From Bryobacterales bacterium (GTDB lineage: Bacteria; Acidobacteriota; Terriglobia; Bryobacterales; Bryobacteraceae): 32,426 bases of DNA. Every line of letters begins with the position of its first letter. Positions within the stretch are counted from its first letter, which is position 1. Of the stretch, positions 15,530 to 23,736 are shown one piece after another. The DNA lies in contig PLEX01000080.1 of assembly GCA_003136575.1 (NCBI GenBank), forward strand, positions 4,169-36,594, given 5' to 3'. Below the pieces are notes generated by a model. It was not told the DNA's origin, did not search any database, and saw only the letters and a list, made by a program, of their open reading frames with translations. A program made the position numbers and the translations under genes.

Positions 15530-16915
15530 ATGGATGCTACCAATTCAGACGCACTGGTATTTTTTGGCGCGACCGGCGATCTCGCCTATAAGCAGATTTT
15601 TCCCTCGTTGCAGTCGCTCGTCGCGCGCCACGGTCTTAACATTCCGATCATCGGCGTGGCGAAGGCGGGATGGGACCTCGATCGGTTGAAGGCGCGGGCC
15701 CGCGAGAGCATTTCGAAAAATGGCGGGCTGGACGAAACCGCTTTCGCAAAGCTTTCCGCGCTGCTCCGGTACGTCGATGGCGACTACCGCGACGCGGAGA
15801 CTTACGTCGCGCTGCGAAAGACTCTGGGTGAGACCAGCCGGCCTCTGCACTACCTCGCCATCCCGCCCAGCATGTTTGGACCGGTGGCCGAAGGCCTCGC
15901 AAAATCCGGCTGTTCGGCCAATGCCCGCGTTGTGGTGGAAAAGCCGTTCGGCCGCGATCTAGGTTCCGCGAAAGAACTGCATAAGATCCTCTACGAATTC
16001 TTTCCCGAGGAAGCGATCTTCCGGATCGACCATTTTCTTGGCAAGGAACCCGTTCAGAATATTCTTTATCTGCGGTTCGCCAACCTGTTTCTGGAACCGC
16101 TGTGGAATCGAACCTACGTCGATTCGGTCCAGATCACGATGGCGGAAAACTTCGGCGTGCAGGGCCGTGGTGCGTTTTACGAAGAAGCCGGCGCAATCCG
16201 GGACGTGATTCAGAATCACTTGTTCCAGGTGCTGGCGTGTCTGGCGATGGATCCTCCGACCGGTGAAGAGAAGGACGCGGTGCGGCACGAGAAGGCTCGT
16301 CTGCTCAGAGCGATCAGGCCGCTTACCCCGGGGGACACCATACGCGGCCAGTTCAAGGGTTACCGGAACGAGCCGGGGGTTGCGCCCGAGTCGCAGGTGG
16401 AAACCTACGCGGCGCTAAGGCTTTTTATCGACACGTGGCGATGGGCGGGCGTGCCATTCTACATTCGGGCCGGCAAGTGCCTGCCCGTCACCGTGACCGA
16501 AGTGATTGTGAACTTCAAGCGGCCGCCATGGCAGGCATTTCCGGAAGAGGCACCGGGCCGGGCGGATCGCCTGCGTTTGCGGCTCAGCCCTGACGTGGTC
16601 ATCGGACTTGGAATGCGCGTGAAACTCCCCGGCGAGCAGATGGAGGGAGAGGACGTGGAATTAATTGCGATGCATCGGAGCGGGACCGAAATGTCACCGT
16701 ACGAACGGCTCCTCGGAGATGCCTTGCGGGGAGACCAGTCGCTCTTCGCCAGCGAGGATGCGATCGAGGCCCAGTGGAGGATCGTGGAACCGATATTGGG
16801 TGACGCGACACCCATCCACGAATATGAACAGAACACCTGGGGGCCGGCGGAAGCGGATTCGATGGTCAAAGAGCCGGGCGGGTGGCTGAACCCGGCAGTT
16901 GCCGGCGTCACATAG
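15530..16915 (+). CDS. zwf: Glucose-6-phosphate 1-dehydrogenase
   Basis: Predicted 461-residue cytoplasmic enzyme that oxidises glucose 6-phosphate to 6-phosphogluconolactone with NADP or NAD, feeding the oxidative pentose phosphate or Entner-Doudoroff route. [16 protein letters not shown] at residues 12-27 is the nucleotide-binding motif. EKPFGRDL begins at 137. RIDHFLGKE at 165-173 is the substrate-binding signature with His168, and IQNHLFQ holds the second catalytic His near 230. It is slightly shorter than the common 480-510 residues. Neither 6-phosphogluconolactonase nor Gnd is adjacent; the next sugar gene is the ROK kinase at 19006. Confidence 0.96.
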   Translation: MDATNSDALVFFGATGDLAYKQIFPSLQSLVARHGLNIPIIGVAKAGWDLDRLKARARESISKNGGLDETAFAKLSALLRYVDGDYRDAETYVALRKTLGETSRPLHYLAIPPSMFGPVAEGLAKSGCSANARVVVEKPFGRDLGSAKELHKILYEFFPEEAIFRIDHFLGKEPVQNILYLRFANLFLEPLWNRTYVDSVQITMAENFGVQGRGAFYEEAGAIRDVIQNHLFQVLACLAMDPPTGEEKDAVRHEKARLLRAIRPLTPGDTIRGQFKGYRNEPGVAPESQVETYAALRLFIDTWRWAGVPFYIRAGKCLPVTVTEVIVNFKRPPWQAFPEEAPGRADRLRLRLSPDVVIGLGMRVKLPGEQMEGEDVELIAMHRSGTEMSPYERLLGDALRGDQSLFASEDAIEAQWRIVEPILGDATPIHEYEQNTWGPAEADSMVKEPGGWLNPAVAGVT

Positions 16916-17104
16916 CAGGGGAACTGAAAAGTGGCTTCGCCCGATGGCGCGAGCGGACGCGAAGTTACTTCCGTCGGCCAAATGTGTCGCCGAAGAAATC
17001 GCCGTCATTCCAGACCGGCTGGTTGTCGTCCTGCGCGGTGAGGTAGCCGAGCAGAAAATCGAATCGGGTGTCCGCGGTCGGTCGCCCCAGATGGCGTACA
17101 ATCG

Positions 17105-17555
17105 GTGGCCAAGAGGGCTAAAGTGGAAACGGAGGCGATTGCTGAGGTTCTGGGCGGGCGGAAGGTGTTTGGCCGGTCCATAAAGAATCCCGGCGAACTG
17201 GCACACCTCATCCGCGCAGCCTGCCGGCCGGTTTTGTTTCGGCGCTCGCACAACGGCTTCATCTGGTCAAGGGTGTTCTTTCGCGAAAACTGGCATTTCA
17301 CAGCGAACGTTGACTCGCAGACTGAGCCATGGATTCCTGTTGACGTCTTCCGAATCGGATCGTACCGTCAGAATGGCACGAGTATACGCCAACGCCGTTG
17401 AGATGCTCGGCGACGAGGGAAAAGCGATTGAATGGCTTGGTACTCCGAACCGGGCTTTGGGCGGCGAAAGTCCGCTGGATCAGCTCGATACCGACACTGG
17501 CGCACGCATGGTGGAAGACATTCTTGGACGAATCGCCTATGGCATCTACAGTTGA
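17105..17555 (+). pseudogene. Xre/MbcA/ParS-type antitoxin, broken by two frameshifts
   Basis: Three consecutive frames carry parts of one antitoxin. From GTG 17105: GELAHLIRA. After a one-base loss near 17219: LPAGFVSALAQRLHLVKGVL up to a stop at 17311. After another near 17304: TLTRRLSHGFLLTSSESD, then VEMLGDEGKAIEWLGTPNRA and LGGESPLDQLDTDTGARMVE to the stop at 17553. The last part is the DUF2384 (Xre/MbcA/ParS C-terminal) domain that binds RES toxins. The two single-base losses fit real decay. The final TGA overlaps the RES start ATG (TGATG), so the original locus was a coupled antitoxin-toxin operon. No intact antitoxin can be made as the sequence stands. Confidence 0.8.
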
Positions 17556-18012
17556 TGCGGTTCTGGAGGATATGCCGGCGTCGGTATGCCAGGGATGCGG
17601 CGAACGGCGAGGGATCGCGGCGTATGGCGGTCGATGGAATAGCCGCGGGGTGCGCATGGTCTACGCGTCGACTATTTTGTCGCTGGCGGCGGCTGAGGCT
17701 TTCGTCAACCTGGAGCCGAATCGGAGACCGGCCGACTTGATTTCAATAGAAGGAGACGTGCCCGATGCGATTGTGAAGCTCATGCTCGACGTGGAAGCAC
17801 TCCCGGCAAGCTGGTACGAAAGAAGGGACGAATCTCTGCGCCGATTCGGAGACGAGTGGGTTCGCGACGGACGAAGCGCTGTTTTCCTTGTCCCGTCCGC
17901 GGCAATTCGGGTGAAATGGAACGTGCTCCTGAACCCCGCACATGCTGAGTTCGCCGGGATCGCACTCAGAGATCCGAAACCCTTTGAATTTGACTCGCGC
18001 ATGCTCCGGTAG
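17555..18012 (+). pseudogene. RES-domain toxin, frameshifted near its N-terminus
   Basis: Starting at ATG 17555 the frame reads MRFWRICRRRYARDAANGEG, the RES N-terminus. A one-base loss near 17622 then moves the domain to another frame, which continues YGGRWNSRGVRMVYAS, ILSLAAAEAFVNLEP, then PSAAIRVKWNVLLNPAHAEF to the stop at 18012. Joined, it would be about 152 residues, the usual length. RES toxins degrade NAD+ by phosphorolysis or hydrolysis. Key residues (Arg and Tyr of the GGRWN region, Glu of EAF) are still present, so inactivation, if real, is recent. It overlaps the antitoxin stop as TGATG. Confidence 0.82.
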
Positions 18013-18136
18013 AAGCGCGCGTCCTCTGGCACGCGCTCGCGCAGCGACCGTTGATGGTCGGCTTCCAGGTCTAAAACACGAACTGCGCAATTCGGCGGTA
18101 CCAACGGTGAGACGTAACGTCGGAAGTATTAAATCT

Positions 18137-18883
18137 ATGGCTAAGAATCATCAAGGGGTTCCGTCGCGCGGCTTCATCGCGGAATGGACCGTAACGCTCG
18201 TTTTTCTCCTGTTCGGCACCACCACGCTTGCCCAGGCGTTCGTGATCCCGACCGGTTCCATGGAGGATACGCTTCTGGTCGGCGATCATCTGCTGGTCGA
18301 CAAGCTCGCCTACGCGCCGCATGATCCGGCCACCGCCCGTCTGCTGCCGTACAGCGACGTCAAGCGCGGCGACATCATCATTTTCCGCTATCCCGTCAAC
18401 CTCGATCAGACGCTCGTGAAGCGGGCGATCGGCGTACCCGGCGACCGAATTCATCTGGAAAACCGCCGCGTTTTCCTCAATGGCCACGCTATCGACGAAC
18501 CCTACGCGGCCTATAAGAACCCGCCCGACGCCTATGCCGACAATTTCCCCGCCACCCCGCCGGACTTGCGCGTCTTTACACGCGCGCGGACGATGCTGGC
18601 TGAGGACGTGCGCGACGGGGAACTGGTTGTCCCGCAGGGTTATTACTTCGCGATGGGCGATAACCGGGACAATTCCTCCGACAGCCGGTATTGGGGCCTG
18701 GTTCCACGGGAAAATATTATCGGCAGGCCGTTAGTGATTTATTGGTCTTACGATGCAAGCACCGCGGAGTTGTCCGATCCGGGCGCCACCATCCCCCATC
18801 TGCTCGATGTGCTCACGCACTTTCCGACCAAGACGCGCTGGAGCCGCACCTTCCGGCTGATCCGCTCGTATCCGATTTCTTAG
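18137..18883 (+). CDS. lepB: Signal peptidase I
   Basis: Predicted 248-residue membrane-bound serine protease that removes signal peptides from exported proteins. One membrane segment lies at about residues 15-36 (AEWTVTLVFLLFGTTTLAQA). The catalytic Ser41 sits in PTGSMEDTL. The general base Lys95 sits in LVKRAIGVPGD. The last conserved box is MGDNRDNSSDSRYWG near 172-186. The catalytic part faces the periplasm. The ATG at 18137 begins just before the membrane helix; the frame remains open upstream without homology. It serves the many secreted proteins of this region but shows no operon link to them. Confidence 0.95.
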   Translation: MAKNHQGVPSRGFIAEWTVTLVFLLFGTTTLAQAFVIPTGSMEDTLLVGDHLLVDKLAYAPHDPATARLLPYSDVKRGDIIIFRYPVNLDQTLVKRAIGVPGDRIHLENRRVFLNGHAIDEPYAAYKNPPDAYADNFPATPPDLRVFTRARTMLAEDVRDGELVVPQGYYFAMGDNRDNSSDSRYWGLVPRENIIGRPLVIYWSYDASTAELSDPGATIPHLLDVLTHFPTKTRWSRTFRLIRSYPIS

Positions 18884-19005
18884 GGCATCCGGGGCAGGCT
18901 GAAGCGCGCCCACAGCGCTTGCTAATGTTGTTTCGTAATTCGGAGAGCCATGCGGATGGCCGCGCGGCCAAATCGTGGGCGTGTTACTGAAAAGGGGAAA
19001 CTGCA

Positions 19006-19767
19006 TTGGCGGCCAAAGAAACTCAACCAGTCGAAACGAAAAGTGTGTTGTCCGTCGACGTGGGCGGCACCCACGTGAAGATTCTTGCCACCGGTCAGTC
19101 CGAGCCGCGAAAGTTCACATCCGGACCGACTCTGACACCGGCGCGGATGGTGGCTGGAGTCAAAAAACTGGCGGGAGACTGGCAGTATGAACTCGTCTCC
19201 ATCGGATACCCGGGACCGGTTTTGCGAAATCGGCCGGTAGCCGAACCTCATAATCTGGCTTCCGGCTGGATGGGTTTTAACTTCGAGAAAGCGTTTGGAC
19301 GCCCGGTGAAGGTCATCAACGACGCGGCCATGCAGGCGCTTGGCAGCTACAAGAGCGGCAAAATGCTGTTCCTCGGGTTGGGCACCGGTCTCGGCTCCGC
19401 AATGATCGTCGAAGGCCTGATAGAACCCATGGAATTGAGTCATCTCCCCTATAAGAAAGCTACTTATGAGGACTATGTTGGCGAACGGGCATTGGAACGA
19501 TGGGGCAAGAAGAAGTGGAGGCATTACGTCGAGGACGTGATTGGCCGTCTGATTGCCGCACTGGAACCGGACGACGTGGTGATCGGCGGCGGTAATGTCC
19601 GGGTACTGAAGAAGCTTCCGCCAGGCTGCCGGGCGGGCGATAACGCCAACGCGTTCGCCGGGGGTTTTCGGTTGTGGGCGGCCGATTCGGCACCCGCGCC
19701 CGCTTCGGCCAGGATGGCGGACACGGCTTCATCGGCTATCCGGAGCGTAGCCGCGACCAGACGGTAG
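19006..19767 (+). CDS. ROK-family sugar kinase (glucokinase-like)
   Basis: Predicted 253-residue kinase. The phosphate-binding motif VDVGGTHVKI is at residues 17-26, the catalytic Asp106 in VINDAAMQALG, the adenosine motif GLGTGLGS at 124-131, and IGGGNVRVLKKLPPGCRAGD near 193-212. It lacks the CxCGxxGC zinc motif of many ROK kinases, as do polyphosphate-type glucokinases. Phosphorylation of glucose to glucose 6-phosphate is likely and would supply the zwf product upstream. The start is TTG, supported by AAAAGGGGAAA. After GGFRLW the last 30 residues are Ala/Ser-rich and unlike the family, perhaps a read-on extension. Confidence 0.85.
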   Translation: MAAKETQPVETKSVLSVDVGGTHVKILATGQSEPRKFTSGPTLTPARMVAGVKKLAGDWQYELVSIGYPGPVLRNRPVAEPHNLASGWMGFNFEKAFGRPVKVINDAAMQALGSYKSGKMLFLGLGTGLGSAMIVEGLIEPMELSHLPYKKATYEDYVGERALERWGKKKWRHYVEDVIGRLIAALEPDDVVIGGGNVRVLKKLPPGCRAGDNANAFAGGFRLWAADSAPAPASARMADTASSAIRSVAATRR

Positions 19768-19857
19768 TTCCCTGGCACGAGGAGCGGCTCAGTATTGCCG
19801 GCCACCCGTCGCGGCGTTTTCGACGCGTTTCCTCATCGTAACCGCCGCATTACTATA

Positions 19858-20310
19858 ATGACGATATCTATGTTTTTCCGTCGCGAGCGAGCCAAAGTTT
19901 TGAGTTTCGAAGATCATATGTCCCTGGCGCGGACCGCGGGGTTCCGCGTGTCATCCTCCGCCGGCGGAACGCGCATCGAACGCAATGGAATCGCCTGTGT
20001 CGTTCAGCCGGGCGAAGCCGACGTGCCGCGCATCGTGGAACGCTCCGGCGTCGTGATCGGCAATGAGATCGGAACGCTCACGGACGGCGGTTTCCAAAAG
20101 TTCTTCCGCACTCCCAGTGGCAAGAGCAAGCCTGCTCTGGCCGATGAGCTCACAGCCATTCACGATTTTCAGGAAGACCTGCGCGAAGCGCTCGGACTCA
20201 CCACCCTTTACAACGAGGCGCTGGGAACGGTTTCGAACAAATATCTGTACGACAGGGTCAAGGGACGCGATCAGGCTCCTTCTCACAAGCCGTGGCAAAC
20301 CACGGCGTAA
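19858..20310 (+). CDS. Conserved hypothetical protein
   Basis: Predicted 150-residue soluble protein of no recognised family, with no signal peptide or membrane segment. It is charged at the N-terminus (FFRRERAKVL) and has ERSGVVIGNEIGTLTDGGFQ in the middle and a helical C-terminus (LREALGLTTLYNEALGTVSN). A perfect TATAAT at 19854-19859 overlaps the first ATG, so translation may begin at the second ATG (19870) if that hexamer is a real -10 box; no clear -35 box was seen. It is followed six bases later by the CopG-type antitoxin gene, so the two are probably cotranscribed. Confidence 0.65.
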   Translation: MTISMFFRRERAKVLSFEDHMSLARTAGFRVSSSAGGTRIERNGIACVVQPGEADVPRIVERSGVVIGNEIGTLTDGGFQKFFRTPSGKSKPALADELTAIHDFQEDLREALGLTTLYNEALGTVSNKYLYDRVKGRDQAPSHKPWQTTA

Positions 20311-20316
20311 TCGGCT

Positions 20317-20595
20317 GTGAAAATCGGAAAACTTGAGATCCCGTCCTTTGTCAGCGAACGGGCGGAGACGGCGTGGTGGGATCAGAACCGCTCTGAGGTC
20401 GAAGCGCACCTGCGCGGCGCGATACGCAAACGACAGTCCGCACCGCCGCTCGAAGTGATGACTCGGGGCTTCAGGAAAAAGCTTAAGCCGGTGGCTGTGC
20501 GTCTGGCGGGAGTGGAACTCGACGCCGCGCGCAAAATCGCTGAAGACCGGGGCATCGCGTACGACGCCTACATCAAGACATTGATGAAGGCGTGA
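20317..20595 (+). CDS. CopG-family antitoxin-like protein
   Basis: Predicted 92-residue protein starting at GTG. The N-terminal KIGKLEIPSFVSERAETAWW resembles the KIPxFxSExEExxWW leader of CopG-type antitoxins (BrnA-like). The C-terminal KPVAVRLAGVELDAARKIAE followed by AYDAYIKTLM is a ribbon-helix-helix. Antitoxins of this kind neutralise an RNase toxin and repress their own operon. No BrnT or other RNase toxin gene lies beside it: upstream is the hypothetical 150-residue protein and downstream a convergent regulator, so it is an orphan or has an unrecognised partner. Confidence 0.72.
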   Translation: MKIGKLEIPSFVSERAETAWWDQNRSEVEAHLRGAIRKRQSAPPLEVMTRGFRKKLKPVAVRLAGVELDAARKIAEDRGIAYDAYIKTLMKA

Positions 20596-20671
20596 CGCAG
20601 GTTTCAGATTGTCTGTGATCCGGCGATGCTTTGCCGCCGGGTTGCCCCCACCGCCCTCTTTGGCGGGTACT

Positions 20672-20977
20672 TCAGCCGCGACGTGGCCCGACCAGCATCT
20701 CTTCCAGCTGACGAAACAACCGCTCCAGCGCGTGGCGGCCTTCGGCGGTGATCTGAAACCACGTTTTCGGCTTCCGATCGACGAAGGCCTTCTCCGACCG
20801 GACGTAGCCGGCGGCTTCGAGTTTGCGGAGATGTGTCCCGAGGTTACCGTCCGATATTCCGAGATTCTTTTGCAGGAACGTGAAGTCGACGGCGTCGTTT
20901 CCGACGAGGGCCGCAAGGATCGACAACCTGGGCCGCGACAGAACCGCGTCGTCAAGCTCCAGTGCAAGGTTCCTCAT
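20672..20977 (-). CDS. Winged-helix transcriptional regulator (ArsR/HTH_27-like)
   Basis: Predicted 101-residue DNA-binding protein: SRPRLSILAALVGNDAVDFT near 14-33, then NLGISDGNLGTHLRKLEAAG near 38-57, wing SEKAFVDRKPKTWFQITAEG, and a C-terminal helix for dimerisation. This is the single-domain winged-helix family that replaces ArsR/MarR in many Acidobacteria. It overlaps the stop of the membrane gene upstream by ATGA and is therefore coupled to it. It probably represses the promoter at 21635-21662, where a large symmetric operator sits. The ligand is unknown. Confidence 0.86.
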   Translation of the reverse strand: MRNLALELDDAVLSRPRLSILAALVGNDAVDFTFLQKNLGISDGNLGTHLRKLEAAGYVRSEKAFVDRKPKTWFQITAEGRHALERLFRQLEEMLVGPRRG

Positions 20978-21582
20978 GCCGGAAGTACTTGACGCCGCGC
21001 GCTTCGCCGGCCCAGCAGCCCCGCCAGAACCAGCGTGCCGCCAATCCAAAAACCGGGCAGCCAATACATAACCGGGCCGGCAACCACGGCGACGATCAGG
21101 GAAATGAACATTACGCCGGCGGCCCAGAACCATTCCGCCGACAAAAGCGCGCCGTTCATCACATAACCCACAAATTGCAGCGACGCCCAGACAAATACGA
21201 CCAGATACCAGTGCTCCGCGATCAACCCGGAGACAACCAGCGCGGCGGTCCAGAGCAGTCCGATCCCGACGATGCCGGCCCAGCATAGTCCTGCCTCCCT
21301 GCTGAATCTGGGACGCACGCCGCGTTGCTCCATCCGTGTTTTCACCCGGCGGATCAGATACCATTGCAACGGCCAGCCGACGCCAAATACCAGAACCGGC
21401 ATCACCCAGGGAATGAGGGTGGTTCGTTGGGTTAATCCAAGATAAGCGCAAATGGCGTAACCGATCACCACGACACAACCCCAAGCCAATGTGATTGGCC
21501 ATCGGTAATTCGGGGCAGGCTGGGTTTTCGACACCACGTCGCGCAGAAAGCGCACGTCGTTCAAGACATTCGAATCGTCCAT
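20974..21582 (-). CDS. Multi-pass membrane protein of a regulator pair
   Basis: Predicted 202-residue membrane protein with about five or six segments: WPITLAWGCVVVIGYAICAY, LIPWVMPVLVFGVGWPLQW, LCWAGIVGIGLLWTAALVVS, YLVVFVWASLQFVGYV, FWAAGVMFISLIVAVVAG and the C-terminal LVLAGLLG. No family is recognised. Its ATG at 21582 has AGGAG upstream; a TTG six bases earlier is too close to it. It is the first gene of a two-gene operon with the winged-helix regulator, an arrangement in which the membrane protein often responds to membrane or drug stress. The function is unknown. Confidence 0.72.
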   Translation of the reverse strand: MDDSNVLNDVRFLRDVVSKTQPAPNYRWPITLAWGCVVVIGYAICAYLGLTQRTTLIPWVMPVLVFGVGWPLQWYLIRRVKTRMEQRGVRPRFSREAGLCWAGIVGIGLLWTAALVVSGLIAEHWYLVVFVWASLQFVGYVMNGALLSAEWFWAAGVMFISLIVAVVAGPVMYWLPGFWIGGTLVLAGLLGRRSARRQVLPA

Positions 21583-21603
21583 ATTCAAGGCTCCTGTTCT
21601 AGC

Positions 21604-21662
21604 ACTCCTTTTTTTAGAGTACTCTCATACAAGGAGTATCATGGAGGTTACAGCGTTGTCAA
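21604..21662 (-). promoter_or_regulatory. Promoter with overlapping two-fold symmetric operator
   Basis: On the minus strand a perfect -35 TTGACA (21662-21657), a 16-base spacer and a -10 GATACT (21640-21635) lie before the operon starting at 21582. Over the -10 and likely start site is a composite dyad. ACTCCTT (21604-21610) and AAGGAGT (21631-21637) flank a central palindrome AGAGTACTCT (21616-21625), and all arms share the same centre at 21620.5. This is the classic position for a repressor, most likely the winged-helix protein encoded at 20672-20977. Confidence 0.7.
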
Positions 21663-21772
21663 GCGAATTCGCGGACTTTTGCAGAAACCGACCCGTGGCC
21701 GTGCTATGGACGTCCCCGGGGCCCAGGCAACCGCGCAAGGCGTAACAGCTAATCGTTATGACGCATCACGCG

Positions 21773-23128
21773 CTATTGTGCTGGCCGTTCGCGTGTCTTT
21801 TGGCGTGCGTCAACCTCCTCGTCGGTGAGACGCGCGTCATAAATCGAGCGGGGTTCTATGGTTCGCGCGACGAGAGTCGCAGTAGCCACAGCCAGCATCA
21901 GCGGTACTATAAACGATCGGTCGCGCCCGGTCAGTTCCATCATCAGTATCACTGTCGAGATCGGGCCTTGAGTTGTGGCCGCCAGAACCGCCGCTGCACC
22001 GATTAAGGCGAACAGTCCGGGGGGCACACCGGGCCAGAACCAGGACCAGGCATGCCCGAGCGAAGCGCCGAGCAATGCGCCAACTGTCAGGGAAGGCGTG
22101 AACAAGCCGCCGGGGGCGCCGCTGCGCACGCACAACACCGTCGCGGCGGGCTTAAGCACAAGCAGAGTCAGCAGCAAGGACGGCGCTGCCTGGTTCGTGA
22201 ACGCGAGCTGCGAAATATCCCCGCCGTTGCCAAGCAACTGCGGGAATGGGATTGAGATCGCGCCAAGCAGCCCCAATCCCAACAGCGGCGCCGTCAGCCG
22301 ACGCCAGCCTTGGGGCTTATTACGATCGGCCCAGGTGACCGCCCGAACATATCCCACCGAAACCACACCCGCGATGGGCCCGGCCAGAACCGCCCATGCG
22401 ATGGACGAAACAGAGGCGGGATAAGCCGGGATGAGGTAGGTCGGCGCATTCGGCAGCCACAACCACGAAACCGCCGCGGCCACCACGGAAGCCAGCAGAG
22501 CGGGTAGAACGTACCTGAGTGCCAGCATCCCGCGCATCACCTCCAGCGAGAAAAGCGCTCCTCCCAACGGTACGCCGTACGCTGCGGCCATCCCGGCCCC
22601 AGCACCGCACGCAACCAGAAGACGGCGTTGTTCGTCGGACAACTTCGCCCTGTCCGAAAAGAAGTTGGCGAATACGGCACCCGCTTGCTTCGGTGCGCCC
22701 TCGCGGCCCAGCGACGCGCCCATGCCCACAATGACCACTGAAAGCAAAGCGCTGCCCAATGTACGCAAAGCCGGCATTCGGCCGGCGTGGAACCAAATAG
22801 CGGCCGTAGTATCTATTCCGTTACCACTGGACAAACGCCTCAGGATCAGTTGTCCCGCGCCGGTCACGAGGCCGGCGCCGAACAACACGAGAATGTGGCG
22901 CCACGCACCGGCGTCTTCGGTGGCGTCTAACAGGCTGGCGCCGGGACCGCCCCACATAAGGCGCTGAACCATTTCCAACAGCCGGGTCAGCGCCGCCGCA
23001 GCTATGCCTGTACCGATGCCCGTGAGCAACACCGCCAACCAGAACGGGGCTGCGCGAGGGCGGCCAAGCGTGGAAGGTGTCAGGTCGCCCATGGTTGATT
23101 GCGGCATTTGAGACGGCGTCAATGCCAT
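21773..23128 (-). CDS. ClC-family chloride channel
   Basis: Predicted 451-residue inner-membrane protein with about ten membrane helices. It has the ClC signatures GMGASLGREGAP (gating Glu143), YGVPLGGALFSLEV near 184-197 and GAPGGLFTP at 337-345. The position equivalent to the inner proton glutamate of exchangers is Val197 (after Glu196), as in channel-type ClCs, and the first filter motif is GNGID (102-106) rather than GSGIP. It therefore probably conducts anions passively, though selectivity cannot be judged. No CBS domains follow. The ATG at 23128 lacks a clear ribosome site; starts at 23107 or 23092 are alternatives. It shows no operon partner. Confidence 0.9.
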   Translation of the reverse strand: MALTPSQMPQSTMGDLTPSTLGRPRAAPFWLAVLLTGIGTGIAAAALTRLLEMVQRLMWGGPGASLLDATEDAGAWRHILVLFGAGLVTGAGQLILRRLSSGNGIDTTAAIWFHAGRMPALRTLGSALLSVVIVGMGASLGREGAPKQAGAVFANFFSDRAKLSDEQRRLLVACGAGAGMAAAYGVPLGGALFSLEVMRGMLALRYVLPALLASVVAAAVSWLWLPNAPTYLIPAYPASVSSIAWAVLAGPIAGVVSVGYVRAVTWADRNKPQGWRRLTAPLLGLGLLGAISIPFPQLLGNGGDISQLAFTNQAAPSLLLTLLVLKPAATVLCVRSGAPGGLFTPSLTVGALLGASLGHAWSWFWPGVPPGLFALIGAAAVLAATTQGPISTVILMMELTGRDRSFIVPLMLAVATATLVARTIEPRSIYDARLTDEEVDARQKTRERPAQ

Positions 23129-23736
23129 TTATACCAGTGCAGGACGACTTTAGACTCACTAAAAACGCCGGATAGACAGGACGTTCTGGTTTCTTCCTCG
23201 ATATTTTTTCGGTGAAGTGAGCACAAACGGGACACAAGCGAATCAGCCGGAGAACGAGATTGATAGCCGTATGTCTGGTGCACCTCGTATTCTCTTGTCG
23301 TCAATAACGGCGTCGGTACCGCCTCAACTGTCATCGGCTGCTCCGCCAGGCCGAAGGGCGCAGTATCTCGACGTATTCAGCTCCTCGCTCAGTCAGGATT
23401 TGAACGCGGAACCACGTCCAGATCGTCCTTCAGGTGCCAGGTCGGCGCCCTGTTGATCGCCTTTGTAGAAATCCAATGCTGAGTAAGTTCAGCCTGGCGC
23501 GCGTAGCTGTTTCAGCCGTTCGTCATGGCCGAAGCAGGCTCACCATGAAACCGGTCGCACGTCCTGGAAGACTATGGATCGCCCGCAGCGCGGACAATTC
23601 GGATTCGTGGCGCGTGCTGCGACGCTTCGTTGCGCTACCTTACGATCACGGCTCGGTTTGGTCGCGGATTCGTTTGAAGGTGGCTCGGCTTTGTTGTGGG
23701 TCGGTTTGCCGACGTATCCGGCTCTCCGCGGGCTTT
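23129..23736. other. Gene-free stretch
   Basis: About 600 bases between two minus-strand genes with no supportable gene. Frames open on either strand lack homology and ribosome sites. A weak hairpin GTCGG/CCGAC lies near 23710 behind the following gene. The base composition is less GC-rich than the neighbours. Nothing mobile is recognised. Confidence 0.55.

Noticed and set aside
18957..18970. Fourteen-base palindrome TGGCCGCGCGGCCA
   Set aside because: Made only of GC-rich simple sequence in a GC-rich genome and not placed at a promoter or terminator; probably chance.
23400..23430. GGATTTGAACGCGGAACC resembling the T-arm of a minus-strand tRNA
   Set aside because: The T-stem does not pair, and no acceptor, anticodon or D arm could be built around it.
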